Below, piece by piece: positions 1-10,911 of a stretch of DNA of 64,000 nucleotides (its first letter is position 1; every line of letters starts with the position of its first letter). The stretch comes from Echinarachnius parma (lineage: Eukaryota > Echinodermata > Echinoidea > Clypeasteroida > Echinarachniidae): the NCBI GenBank assembly GCA_037951105.1, contig JBAMJV010003226.1, positions 150,966 to 214,965 of the forward strand, in the 5' to 3' direction. The notes beneath the pieces were generated by a model. That model saw nothing but the letters and a program-made list of their open reading frames with translations, ran no database searches and was not told the DNA's origin. A program made the translations under genes and the position numbers.

Positions 1-974
1 CGTAGGGAACGGGTTAGTTGTACACTGCATGGTGCATATGTCAGTGGGCAGGCAAACAAAATATGCATTTCCGTGTCACTGTCATGATGCGATTCTGTAT
101 CGTAGACGTAGTATATTATGAACGATTAATTCAAACATATAGAGAAACTGACCAGAAATATATAATGTGATTGAAAAAAAAGCAAAGAAAATGTGATTCC
201 AACGGTATTGGCAGGGAAAGCCAGTGTCTTTTGCCTTGAAGGCTATGTGGCATATTGGCAGAAATTTTGAATTTGCAATGGCATTGTATTTCATTAGAAT
301 AGATATGAACAGATGAAAATATAAATGTAATTAATAATTAAATTAAAATTATGTCAATATTTTCATTTGTCAACGACTAGAAAAAAAGAAATATAGAAAG
401 AATAAGTAATTAACCAACTAATTTACATAAAAACAGCAATGGAAGGAGAGGAAGGGCAACAGTCTTTTACTCGCAGAGTCGCAGTCACAGAAAAGAAAGT
501 CAACTCAAAGTCAAAGTCACAACTCACATTCACAATATAAAATGTATTTACCACACAAAATATCGCATGTGGGACTGGGGGTCTCTACCAAAATGGACTA
601 GACTCGAGTCAGAAAGATGTTGAAACTCGTCAATATAACTACAATAGCTTGAAAGTAAAATGATTTAGCATGCGAGAAAAACTACGAAAAATCGATATAA
701 TTTAAAATATCGATGTAGTACAATCAAACAAGTCAATTTAACTAATTTATAGACATAATTTGCTTACCCTTTTTCAAAATGCGTCTTCAGGAGCGAACAG
801 CTGTTTCTTCACTTCAGTGCACAACTGAATTCAGTGCTCTTATTTTACAAACGAGCTTCTATGGTACGGTGTCCCTGAATTAATAATTACTCGCATAAAT
901 TCAAAATCTGTTATTTATTTTATTTCCGGTATGAATGACATGATACAAAGGTCCGAAGACCAACAATGATCATG
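1..974. other. AT-rich sequence, no gene seen
   Basis: This stretch has many stops in every frame, only short unconvincing ORFs and no recognisable domain. Purine-rich and A-rich runs are present around 360-540. I see no clear repeat structure apart from simple AT richness. Confidence 0.5.
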
Positions 975-982
975 GTACATTG

Positions 983-1171
983 CAGTGGCGTAGCGACGAG
1001 GGGGGGGGGGCACGGGGGGCACGTTCCCCCCCCCCCCCCCAATAATTTGGAAAAACAATAGAAAACATAAGGGGACATTTTTGGTAAAAACAAAGAAATA
1101 CATAAGGTGTGCCCCCCAATAATTTTGCGTGCCCCCCCCCCCCAAATCAGTCCGACCACGCTACACCACTA
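983..1171. mobile_element. Small inverted-repeat element with G/C homopolymer core
   Basis: The left end begins CAGTGGCGTAGCG and the right end reads as its near-exact inverse (CGCTACACCACTA). The direct repeat CATTG sits immediately outside both ends. The core has long G and C runs around 1001-1040 and 1127-1143. It has no coding capacity, so it looks like a MITE of a cut-and-paste DNA transposon, perhaps hAT-related from the CAG...CTG-type termini. The superfamily is an inference. Confidence 0.6.
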
Positions 1172-1179
1172 CATTGGTA

Positions 1180-2170
1180 CAATAACAATACTAGTCATAT
1201 ATACATTTGTTTAAACATAAATCTTAAACATATTATAATTATGCACAATAATCTAAAAAGTTCAAAATGATGAAAAAGCATTATTATATGACAAGAATAT
1301 AATACTAACGTTCAGTTATGAAGTCCACGACTTGACAACAGCGGTAAAACAAGGAGAAGGAGGAGTTAGAGAGGTATAGAGCAGAATATAAAGTAAGAAA
1401 AAGGAGAGAGTTAAAACAATTGAGAGGAGACTGGAGGGAAAGAACGGGATGATAATTTTTAAGCGGAATATAGAAAGAGAGGGATAAACGGGAAGCGGGG
1501 ACGAAAGACAAAGAGTAGGATTAGGATACAAAATGAAAGCGAGCAAGAAAGAGAGAGAAAGAGTGTGAAGAATATAGAAAAAGAAAGCCAGAAAATAGAG
1601 AAAAGAGGGACTCAAGAGAAAGCAAACATGCAGGAGTGAGAGAAAAGGTGGGAGAAAAAGGACACAGAGTTGGAAATTACACAATTAAATTCGATTTATC
1701 GCAATAAAATAATGCACAATCTGCAAACATATTGAAGCTGTGTAATAATTGTTTAACCAAACATACATGTATACATGTACTAATGTTGCAGTAAAACATT
1801 TTAATATTATTTATGAACATGACCTAGCAAGAATATAAAAATAAAAATGCATTCTAACAAAACAAAACAACTAACAACAAGTCAACAAATGCATGATTGA
1901 GAGATCGAACGAATGCAGGGATAGCTGATTTTTGTATTGATTTTTTTTTTTTATAGCGGTTGGTTCTGCACCTTGGAATAACCAGGCCATCACTATGGCG
2001 CAAAGGGCGAAAGTTGGGTTAGTTATTTGTAGCTTAGATGGTGGGGGCGCTGCCCATCCCCCAAATAATAATCTGACGAAAGCAATGGGGTGAAAAGGGC
2101 CAAGGCCCCCAGTATCAGTCAGTCAAACCACTATGCACAGAACAGCCCGCTCAAAACTGGAACATGCAGC
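1180..2170. other. No gene; polypurine-rich tract and AT-rich sequence
   Basis: From about 1340 to 1670 the + strand is strongly purine-biased (GGAGAAGG, GAGAGAAAGA and similar), which gives spurious Leu/Phe/Ser-rich ORFs on the minus strand. The rest is AT-rich. Around 1950-2110 is an unassigned segment resembling dispersed repeats. I see no gene. Confidence 0.5.
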
Positions 2171-2174
2171 TATA

Positions 2175-4593
2175 CCCTGATAGCAGACTGACGTCTTTAT
2201 GACGTCTTAATTTGGTCGTAAACTGGTAAACACGTCATATGTCGTACAAACGATCAGAATACGACGTCATTATGACGTATTTTAAAGACCATTTTTGACA
2301 TGATGACTTATGTCGTATAAAAGACGTAAAATTGATGTCATTATAACATCTTTAAACGACCATTTTTCCACTATTTATTTTTGTCGTAGGAAAGACGTAA
2401 AAACGATGTCATTATAACGTCGTTCAAAGACCATTTTTAAGAATGTATTATTGTCGTATAGAAGACATGATAACGACGTCTTTATAATGTCGTTTAAAGA
2501 CCATTTTTGCCATACGGGTTTATGTCGTATCAATAACGCTATAAAGACGTAAGTTTGACGTCTTTTAAAGACCACTTTTTTGCCATCATTTTTTGTCGTA
2601 TGGACGACCTTTTTACAACGTCATTGTGACGTATTTCAAAGACCATTTTTTCCAATTCTTTTTCGTCATATTAAGGATGTAAAAACGACGACATTATCAC
2701 GTCATTAAAAGATTATTTTTAAGTATTTATTTTGTAGTATAAAATACGTTATAACGACGTCTTTATGATGTCTTTGAAAGTCCATTTTTGCAATTAAGGT
2801 TTGTGTCCTACGGACAACATTATTAAGACGTCATTTTGACGTCTTTTCAAGACTATTGTTTGCCATCATTTTTTGTCGTATGGACGACCACTTTACGACG
2901 TCATTTTGAAGTCTTTTCAAGACTAGTTTTTTTTGCCATCATTTTTTGTCGTATGGACGAACTTTTTACTACGTCATGTTGACGTCTTTCAAAGACCATT
3001 TTTTCACTATTTATTTTGTCATAAAAAAGTCTTAAAATATACGTCTTCATGATGTCTTTTAAAGACTATTTTTGCCATTATGGTTAGTGTCGTACGACGA
3101 CGTTAATATGACGTCATTATGATGTGTTTTCAAGACTAGTTTTTGCCATCATTTTATGTCGTATGGACGACCTTTTTACAACGTCATTGTGACGTCTTTC
3201 AAAGACCATTTTTCCAATGCTTTTTCGTCATATTAAGAATGTAAAAACGACGTCATTATCACGCCATTAAAAGATAATTTTTAAGTATTTATTTTGTAGT
3301 ATAAAAGGCTTTATAATGACGTCTTTATAATGTCTTTGAAAGGACCATTTTTGCCATTAAGGTTTGTGTCGTACGCACGACAATATTAAGACGTCATTAT
3401 GACGTCTTTACAAGACTAGTTTTTGCCATCATTTTTTGTCGTATGAACGACCTCATTACGTCATTGTGACGTCTTTTAAAAAAAAAAATTCCAATTATTT
3501 TTTGTCGTATAGACGACGTTATTACAACGTGATTATGACGTCTTTCAAAGACATTTAAACAATTATTTTTGGCGTATATGGACGACCTTTTTATGACGTC
3601 AATAAGACGTCTTTATGTCGTCTAAATGGCGTAATTTATGGTACAAATTGACGTCTTCAAGACGTCTTCAAGACGCCTTTTCGGAAAAAGATACGTCATT
3701 ATCACGTCAAAATATGACGTCTATATGACCGTAAACGCGGGTGCAAAATCTTCACTTTTTGACGTGAATTTACGACGTCTTAAAGACGACGTACACAAGG
3801 TGGAAATGACGTCAAATCCAGACGTAAAAATCGCGTCTTCTATTGACCAATAAGACGTCTTTATGTTGTCTAAATGGCGTAATTTATGGTACAAATTGAC
3901 GTCTTCAAGACGTCGTAAAGACGCCTTTTCGGAAAAAGATACGTCATTATCACGTCAAAATATGACGTCTATATCACGGTAAACGCGGGTTCAAAATCTG
4001 CACTTTTTGACGTGAATTTATGACGTCTTTAAGACTACGTACACGACGTGAAAATCACGTCAAATCAATACGTAAAAATCACGTCTTATATTGACCAATA
4101 AGACGTCTTTATGTCGTCTTAATAACGTAATTAATGGAACAAATTGACGACTTAAAGACGTCATAAAGACGCCTTTTCGGATAAAAATACGTCATTATCA
4201 CGTCAAAATATGACGTCTATATCACGGTAAACGCGGGTGCAAAATCTTCACTTTTTGATGTGAATTTACGACGTCTTAAAGACGACGTACACAAGGTGAA
4301 AATCACGTCAAATCCAGACGTAAAAATCACGTCTTATATTGACCAATAAGACGTCTTTATGTCGTCTAAATGGCGTAATTTATGGTACAAATTCACGTCT
4401 TAAAGACGTTGTCAAGACGCCTTTTCGGGGAAAAATACGTCATTATCACGTCAAAATATGACGTCTATATGACGGTTAAACGCGGGTGCAAAATCTTCAC
4501 TTTTTGACGTGAATTTAAGACGTCTTTAAGACGACGTGCACGACGAAAAACGACGTAAATTTGACGTCATTTTTACCAGTGTTTGCTATCAGG
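2175..4593. mobile_element. TIR-bounded element filled with GACGTC repeats
   Basis: The left end is CCCTGATAGCAGAC (2175-2188). The right end at 4581-4593 is its inverse with one mismatch. The interior is built of variants of gacgtc/acgtca and tcaaagaccattttt. From about 3597 it changes into four copies of a ~248-bp direct repeat (register marks near 3597, 3845, 4093, 4341). There is no transposase frame, so it is a non-autonomous DNA element or a satellite captured between transposon ends. A perfect 14-bp partner of the left TIR occurs at 6821-6834, so the true right end may be there. Confidence 0.65.
3597..4560. repeat. ~248-bp tandem repeat, about four copies
   Basis: Each unit starts near 'gaccaataagacgtc' and contains 'aaacgcgggtgcaaaatctt' about halfway. 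Starts at 3845, 4093 and 4341 are spaced 248 bp; the first copy is partial near 3597. Units differ by scattered substitutions and carry many GACGTC palindromes, the core of CREB/ATF-type sites. The palindromes are probably structural here. Confidence 0.8.
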
Positions 4594-4790
4594 AATTCAT
4601 TATTGGCTGTAGGCCATGTTGTTGGATCATTAAGCCATATATGGTTTATGTTGGAACTGTGTATGACACTAAATACAATATTTATGTGGGAGTGGTGCAT
4701 ATTTATTAGTGCGTCAATTATTTGCTTTCTTCGTGAAAAATATATCAAATCATAACACGCTTTCCCAGATGCAGTTAATTTCCTATCTAG

Positions 4791-4925
4791 GTATGCACCA
4801 GATTGCACAATTTCAAATTCATAAATGCAAAATCTTTCTTACCGTGGGAGGGGGATACCCCCTCCCAAACCCTCCCCCTCCCTCCCTGCCCCAGCCCTCA
4901 GGCGCTTCGCTCCATCGGGACTCAT
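4791..4925 (+). repeat. Dispersed G/C-rich repeat, copy 1
   Basis: The copy opens with 'cagattgcacaatttcaa', passes through 'taccgtgggaggggg', then a C-rich part, and ends with a 'cgcttcgctcc' palindromic motif. The same order recurs at 5113-5235 (+) and inverted at 15925-16066 and 16175-16273. The short ORFs across it are composition artefacts. Confidence 0.75.
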
Positions 4926-5112
4926 TATTGGCAGTGTGTTGTTGGATCATACATAATGTTGCATAATCATGGTTTATGTTGTGTTGTGTGTGTGTGTTTT
5001 GGGGTACATATTTATTAGTGTGTCAATTATTTGTTTTCTACGTGAAAAATATATTAAAACTTTCTGGTCGATCAAATCATATCACGCTTTCCCAAATACA
5101 GCCGAATTTCCT

Positions 5113-5340
5113 ATCTATGCATCAGATTGCACAATTTCAAGTCCAAAAATGCAAAAACTCCCTACCGTGGGAGGGGGGACACCCCCCTCCCACACCCTCC
5201 CCCCGCTCAGTCGCTTCGCTCCCTCGCAATGTCTCACTCTCACCTCTGGCTCAAACTTGGCAACCCAGAGTGTGGTTGGGCATGAGCCCCTATACACACC
5301 AAAATTGTGAGCCCCCTTGGGGTTTTGCCCCCCCCCCCCC
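5113..5340 (+). repeat. Dispersed G/C-rich repeat, copy 2, with C-tract tail
   Basis: This is the same unit as at 4791. It continues into 'gagcccccttggggttttg' and a run of C residues at 5328-5341. The related phrase with a G-run occurs inverted near 15876-15892, so the tail belongs to the repeat. No coding potential. Confidence 0.7.
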
Positions 5341-5439
5341 CAATCCAAAACTGCTTCCAGCGCGCCTGCCTCTGACCTAATAAAACAAATATGCAATTTA
5401 GCTGATTATCTGTATAATGCTAATTCTACAACAAATTTT

Positions 5440-5760
5440 CAATGTTGCCAAGGTAACATTGCTAAATTATCTAAAGAAACCTTTAAGCACATGAGAAAAA
5501 ACAAACAAATATTGAACGTCTACAACATAATAGGATCGCCTACAGGAATAATTCATGATCGATTATAAACGATCGTATCAAAGTGGAAATAACCCAATGA
5601 TCCCAAGGTGATAATATTGCTAAATTTTCTAAAGAAACCTTTTAGAACATGAATAACAAAAGAAAATACAGTAGGACTTATGATTAACGTCTTCAGGTCT
5701 AATGGATACAGGATTCATTCATGATCGATTATAAACAATCGCATTAGAGTGCAAAGTAAA
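5440..5760. repeat. Diverged ~150-bp direct duplication
   Basis: The segment with 'attgctaaattatctaaaga' and ending 'atgatcgattataaacgatc' recurs with changes from about 5605 to 5750 (ending 'catgatcgattataaacaat'). The two are adjacent direct copies. No gene is seen here or on to about 6110, which is AT-rich. Confidence 0.7.
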
Positions 5761-6119
5761 ATTCCAATTTGTATAACTATTTACATTGAAAACATTGTTA
5801 TTATGATCTTGTTTTTGCAGATATTAAAACTAATATAAATACCAACCTGTTTTTAATATTTTCAACATGATTTGCAAATTAATTATTTAGGCATCAACTC
5901 TTTGAAATACTAAACAGTCAATACTAACCATTTAAATCTCACATACTAAGAAGCGGGATATATATACGGAACCTATACGACAACTGATCAGTAAGGTGTT
6001 AGACGTAGGTTATAGGATAGGTTTAGGATTTAGGAATAGGATAGGATTATGTGTTACATGTTATAAAAGTGTTGACTGTGGAATATACTACAAGACATAA
6101 CCATCTCAATTTTTTTATT

Positions 6120-6834
6120 ATTAATAATGTAAAAATCGCTTCAAAATATGACGTCAATACGACGTCTTTTCGTCATAAAAAGACGTCGTTAGCACGTCAA
6201 AATATGACGTCTATATGTCGTGAAACGCGGGTGCAAAATCTTCATTTTTTGACGTGAATTTATGACGTCTTTAAGACGACGTACACGACTTGAAAATCAC
6301 GTCAAATCAATACGTAAAAATCACGTCTTATATTGACCAATAAGACGTCTTTATGTCGTCTTAATAACGAAATTAATGGTACAAATTGACGACTTAAAGA
6401 CGTCATAAAGACGCCTTTTCGGAAAAAATACGTCAATATCACGTCAAAATATGACGTCGATATCACGGTAAACGCGGGTGCAAAATCTTCACTTTTTGAC
6501 GTTAATTTACGACGTCTTAAAGACGACGTACACAAGGTGAAAATCACGTCAAATCCAGACGTAAAAATCCCGTCTTATTTTGACCAATACGACGTCTTTA
6601 TGTCGTCTTAATAACGTAATTAATGGTACAAATTGACGACTTAAAGACGTCATAAAGACGCCTTTTCGGAAAAAACTACGTCAATATCACGTCAAAATAT
6701 GACGTCGATATCACGGTAAACGCGGGTGCAAAATCTTCACTTTTTGACGTTAATTTAAGACGTCGTTAAGACGACGTAGCCGACGTAAAATGACGTAAAT
6801 GTTACGTAATTTTTACCAGTGTCTGCTATCAGGG
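6120..6834. mobile_element. Second block of GACGTC repeats ending in the CCCTGATAGCAGAC terminus
   Basis: About three copies of the 247/248-bp unit of 3597-4560 recur (register marks at 6335 and 6582). The block ends in ...GTCTGCTATCAGGG (6821-6834), a perfect inverse of 2175-2188. Either it is the right end of one long element interrupted at 4594-6119, or the right part of a second copy. Both fit the sequence. Confidence 0.7.
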
Positions 6835-6839
6835 AATGT

Positions 6840-7036
6840 ACATATGCACATACAGAAAGACGGACATACAACCCCTACACATATATGACTCGGGTAACTT
6901 TGTGATGGAAACATTATCAACTGACCCTATTCATATATATCAAAGCATGAGCAATGCCCGAGCATACCTAAACAAAACATATATCATTATTTGATTTTGT
7001 CTAGTGTATTATATCAATGGAGATCAAGTAGGTTGC
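6840..7036. other. No feature seen
   Basis: AT-rich sequence with no gene, repeat or motif that I can support. Confidence 0.5.
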
Positions 7037-7236
7037 GTCACGCTGTTACCCAAAAAGTAACAGCGTGACCAAATTGATATTGCTTAGATTAATTAGTGGT
7101 AAAAGATAATGCTGCTATTTAGCATCCATAATATACCCCTATGGGCGAATGAAGAAGAAACAAAAAAATAACTTAATTCCCATTCATATTTTTCCAGAAA
7201 TATTAAAAATACCTGTTTTTAGGGTAACAGCGTGAC
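7037..7236. mobile_element. 200-bp inverted-repeat element (GTCACGCTGTTACCC ends)
   Basis: GTCACGCTGTTACCC at 7037-7051 and its perfect inverse at 7222-7236 bound 200 bp. A third inverted copy of the first 13 bases lies at 7057-7069, which makes a tight 13-bp hairpin at the left end. It looks like a small non-autonomous DNA element. No clear target duplication was identified. Confidence 0.6.
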
Positions 7237-8380
7237 ATATTGATGACTATAAATGAAACAGTCACTGAAGCAGAACAAAGAGAGAAAATGCCGAAATAGA
7301 TATTTATCTGATAAATTTAAGTAATGTTCTTACCAACACTGAAAGAAAATTTTATGAAAACCTATTTTTGCAGCTCTTTTAAGCTTAATATTTACAAGTA
7401 TATTTTGTGAAAATAATTGAAAATTAATTTATGCTAATTAATTCCTATGAAATAATAGTTTATGCAAAAAATTTGTTTGAACAAAATGAATTTCTGAATA
7501 GTTTAATCTTTTAGCTTTAATTTGATACCAAATATGTTATGATTCGACGAATTTGAAAAATGGGTGCTTATGTCAATGTTTGCTTGGAATTGCCCAGTAG
7601 CAAATATTACACGTTAAACAATCGATTGTGTATGATTTTAATATATTTAGTAGGACAAACACTGACAAAGATAAATACATATCTTACATTTCTGTTGTAA
7701 AATTAGCAATCCGGTGATGAAGATGTATCATTTTAATTACATTCAAAAAAGGTCCTCCCTACCCGACAAAATGTGTAATTTTTTGAACGTTAGAATCCAG
7801 ATAATCACAGATTTGATGAAAGAAAACCCGATCAATATACAACATGGAGGGGACCATGCCATAAATATACAAACACCATATATAATAAAAAGCCTCTGGA
7901 CACCTGGAATGGATAGAGCTACCCCTCTCCTATAGCTAAGCCGCCGTCAGTAGCAGGGCTCCTACTGACTTGACCTGAGTAATGCTAGGTAATTTCATGT
8001 AACCGGTATATGGTTTAAGTTGAGTGGTTACAACAATATCCAAATACACTCTACCCATAACAGTGTCGTACATGTGGCAAACAAATCCCCCTTTTCATAT
8101 ATTAATATAAAATTACCTCTAATCAAAAGAGATGTGAGTTAATTCATCTAAATATAACTTGTAACATACGTTATAATTATACTTTTGTATGGTTAGTGTA
8201 TAATTTTTATGTCATTGTCATAAATGCTAGGTAACAAATACAATTGCACAGATGTTTTTTGTATCTGCAATCTGCATATAACATAATAGTGTGACTTATA
8301 AAATGTTACATTCTCAATTTCTTGAATACACACTATGATAGAAATAGATCCGTGAACATAAACTAAGTTTAACTTTGATA
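7237..8380. other. No gene seen, AT-rich
   Basis: I see only short ORFs without recognisable domains, and no tandem structure. A small GC-richer patch at 7900-8000 is unassigned. Confidence 0.45.
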
Positions 8381-8384
8381 TATT

Positions 8385-8450
8385 TACCAATTCTGATGTC
8401 CTCAGGACTCGAAACCAAGGCCTCTGGATCAATGGCCTACCTCTCTAACC
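8385..8450 (-). repeat. Possible tRNA-derived SINE fragment
   Basis: On the minus strand, GGTTAGAGAGGTAGG resembles a D-arm/A-box and, about 30 bases on, GGTTTCGAGTCC resembles a T-arm/B-box with one extra T. No acceptor stem can be closed, so this is not an intact tRNA. A degraded tRNA-like SINE head is the most that can be said. Confidence 0.25.
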
Positions 8451-8459
8451 TGTTCGGAA

Positions 8460-9040
8460 TTTCAAATCGTGTGTCCATCAAAATGTGCAATGTTTCAACG
8501 TATGACGTCCTATAATGACTGCGTAAACATAATGTAATTCAGCAAAGGTGAGCGTAACCGTGAAATGGAATCACGTAGCCCCAAGTCACAGACTAATCAC
8601 ATAATATGTACCGTTTAGGAAATCGAGTTAATAACTAGGTCAATCTCTTCGGGACGAACATTACATTAACCACGATGATGTGCAGCAATGTAGCGACTCA
8701 AAATAACAAAATACTGTAGATTAAAGTCATTTTCCAAATGTTAAGGAACGAAAAGAAATAGCCTAACCCAAACACGGAGCATCCAAATATGAGAGTAATC
8801 AAAATTGATAAATGCGATGAGTGCATATAATATGAATTCCCATTTGCCTAAAAAGTGTGTGTGGGTAAAGTGAACGTTCCACGCCACAACACTTCATCAG
8901 CAATCTGGACCAAAACCCCTTACACAGCTGCCTATCCTAAATTTCTCATGGTAACGAAACTTGCCACTATAGTTCCCCGCGCTTTTCGAAGCGCCTACAG
9001 ATCACGCCCCGAATACATCATCAAAGCATTGCTCGATGAG
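8460..9040. other. No gene seen
   Basis: Mixed-composition sequence with no support for a gene. The short open frames here do not resemble known proteins. Confidence 0.4.
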
Positions 9041-9043
9041 AAT

Positions 9044-9455
9044 TAACCCGTTGAGGACTGCTCCATTCATATCGGAAGGGAGTCTATTGACAACGAGTGA
9101 TAAGCCAGACCAAAGGCCTTTAATGGGCTCACAAACGACACGCACGAGCAAATGCATATTTTATGCAAATACGGCCCATGGAAGCAGCCAATCAAATCAT
9201 CGGGAGATGACGAAAGTTATACAAAATTGTCAAAAACGAGTGATCAGTATTAACCCGTTGAGGATTGGTCTCTCGACATCTCGGACTGGAATGGCTTTCA
9301 ATGGCTTCACAGACGACGTCACGTACGAGCAAAGTGGTGTTCTATGCAATTGTGACCCAAATCACCAGCCAATCAAAACAGCGGTAGGTGACGTATTTAT
9401 GCAGATTTGCTCCAAGTTCCAGGGTACCAATATTGGCGGGGAAAAAAGCTATGCA
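9044..9455 (+). repeat. Two-copy ~206-bp direct repeat with octamer and CCAAT motifs
   Basis: 'taacccgttgagga' begins each unit at 9044 and 9250. Both contain 'acgagcaaa', a TATGCAA motif (a full ATGCAAAT octamer in unit 1) and 'cagccaatca', in the same order. The 155-codon frame running through it reads the duplicated sequence and has no recognisable domain. The motif set resembles a promoter-like region, but no gene start follows. Confidence 0.6.
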
Positions 9456-9699
9456 AACAAAATTCCCCTTCGTGTTCGTTGCAGCATGGAGGTGCTGCAT
9501 TGATATCATTTTTCTTTTCATAGTTTCATAACAAATGGTATATTTTAGGACTGTACCTGCTTGAGGCAATGCGAAACTTGGCGTGTAAACTCGATTACTT
9601 TGGACACAGATTGAAAGCGAACAAGCACTCACAATATTCATTTCACATATGGAAGAAATGCTCATTAAGTATCCGTTAGATATATGGGTCTGTAGAACT

Positions 9700-9925
9700 A
9701 ACATTAGGGTAACTTTATACCGGTTACAATGTTTTATTGAAATTGTCTTTAAAAATCACCTGTTTATAGCGCCCACATGTCTTGTTACCCTCGGGTGGTC
9801 ACCATACAATCGGCTAACTACATATAATTTTATGGAACTGGTCTATAAAGGTCACCTGTTTATTGCGGCCAATTTTCTTGTTTTCGTTTGGTGGTCAATA
9901 TACAGATGTTTGACTGTAAACGATA
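9700..9925. mobile_element. Degenerate CAGTCAAACCTGTCTATAG-type MITE
   Basis: 'ctataaaggtcacctgttta', a 'ggtggtcaatatacag' segment and a terminal 'gtttgactgta' match the order of the better copies at 38896-39073 and 62729-62912. Parts occur twice, so it may be an internal duplication. Confidence 0.4.
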
Positions 9926-10000
9926 TTTTGTAATCTGTCTATAAAGGTCTGTAAGCTTGAGTCACATTATCCAAACATAGCGACATCCATTCTATGCAAG

Positions 10001-10262
10001 CCCAAGGGTGTTTTACAAAGATCCCAAGTTGAACTTAAATTCTAAGTTAGACTTAAAAATTATCGAAGCCATTTTTTGGCTACATACAATTATAGATCAA
10101 ATACATTATGGAATCCATTTTGTGCTATATACAAAGTACATTATTTTTTACGTAGAATTTATAAAAAGTTTAAAACATGTGCTCTTAAATATGTTTTAGT
10201 TACTATGCTACAAATGGTTTTCCATAACTATAAGTCCGACCTATACATTTAAGTTCAACTTC
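10001..10262. mobile_element. Diverged member of the GGTGTTTCACAAAGATCC palindromic MITE family
   Basis: The left part ('gggtgttttacaaagatccc' followed by 'aagttgaactta') and the right part ('atttaagttcaacttcc') are inverse of each other. They match the ends of the copies at 43789-44099 and 49103-49417. Confidence 0.55.
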
Positions 10263-10456
10263 CAAACTTACAATCTGTGTGAATCTGTGAGGGTTATTAG
10301 TTATTACAGAAGAAAAATTGCAGATGTGTATATGCTTTATTGTATTCCTTTGAATAAAGTGTCTAAAATAGTTTAAATTTAATCATGAATCTAAATCTTT
10401 TTGTCTGTTTCATTTGTTCATTTTTTATGTTAACAAAAATAATTAATAAATTGGTC

Positions 10457-10911
10457 GTACTCCACATAACATTCACACCATCAAAGTCACACACAACTGG
10501 AAAACAGTACAATCCATGCAATAACATTTAGTACTCCACATAACATTCACACCATCGAAGTCACACACAACTGGGAAACAGAACAATCCAGGCAATAACA
10601 TTTAATATTATATGACCTATATATATACTGACCTATATTAACAGATATTGACTTTTTCCTTCGGGAACCATAAAACATTTCATTTCCCTTGGGGAGTTAT
10701 ATTTTTGTCTCGGAATACTATATTCTTCCTCAGTGCTACGCGCTTCGGAAAAATATAATGTCCCTCGACAAAAATATAACTTCCCTCGAGGATCTCAAAT
10801 GTTATATTGCCCCCTCTAGACAGTCAATATCTGTATAGTACTGCACATAACATTCACACCATCAACGTCACACACAACTGGGAAACAGTACAATTCAGGC
10901 AATAACATTTA
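10457..10911 (+). repeat. Three copies of a 74-bp repeat, split by a MITE
   Basis: Copies start at 10457, 10531 and 10838 ('gtactccacataacattcac', 'cacacaactgg', 'gcaataacattta'). The first two abut. The third is separated by an inverted-repeat element at 10641-10834. Confidence 0.85.
10641..10834. mobile_element. MITE inserted in the 74-bp array
   Basis: ACAGATATTGACT (10641-10653) and its inverse AGTCAATATCTGT (10822-10834) bound the segment. Inside it, 'cttcgggaacc', 'tgtctcgg' and 'cctcgacaaaaatata' form further imperfect palindromes. No coding sequence. Confidence 0.65.

Noticed and set aside
2175..6834. CRISPR-like array
   Set aside because: Repeats are long, diverged and contiguous without unique spacers, and the genome is eukaryotic.
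8385..8450. Intact tRNA gene on the minus strand
   Set aside because: A-box- and B-box-like words exist, but stems do not close. It is kept only as a weak SINE-like fragment.
9036..9503. 155-codon frame
   Set aside because: It covers the two-copy 206-bp repeat. The two halves are related only as repeats and no family is recognisable.
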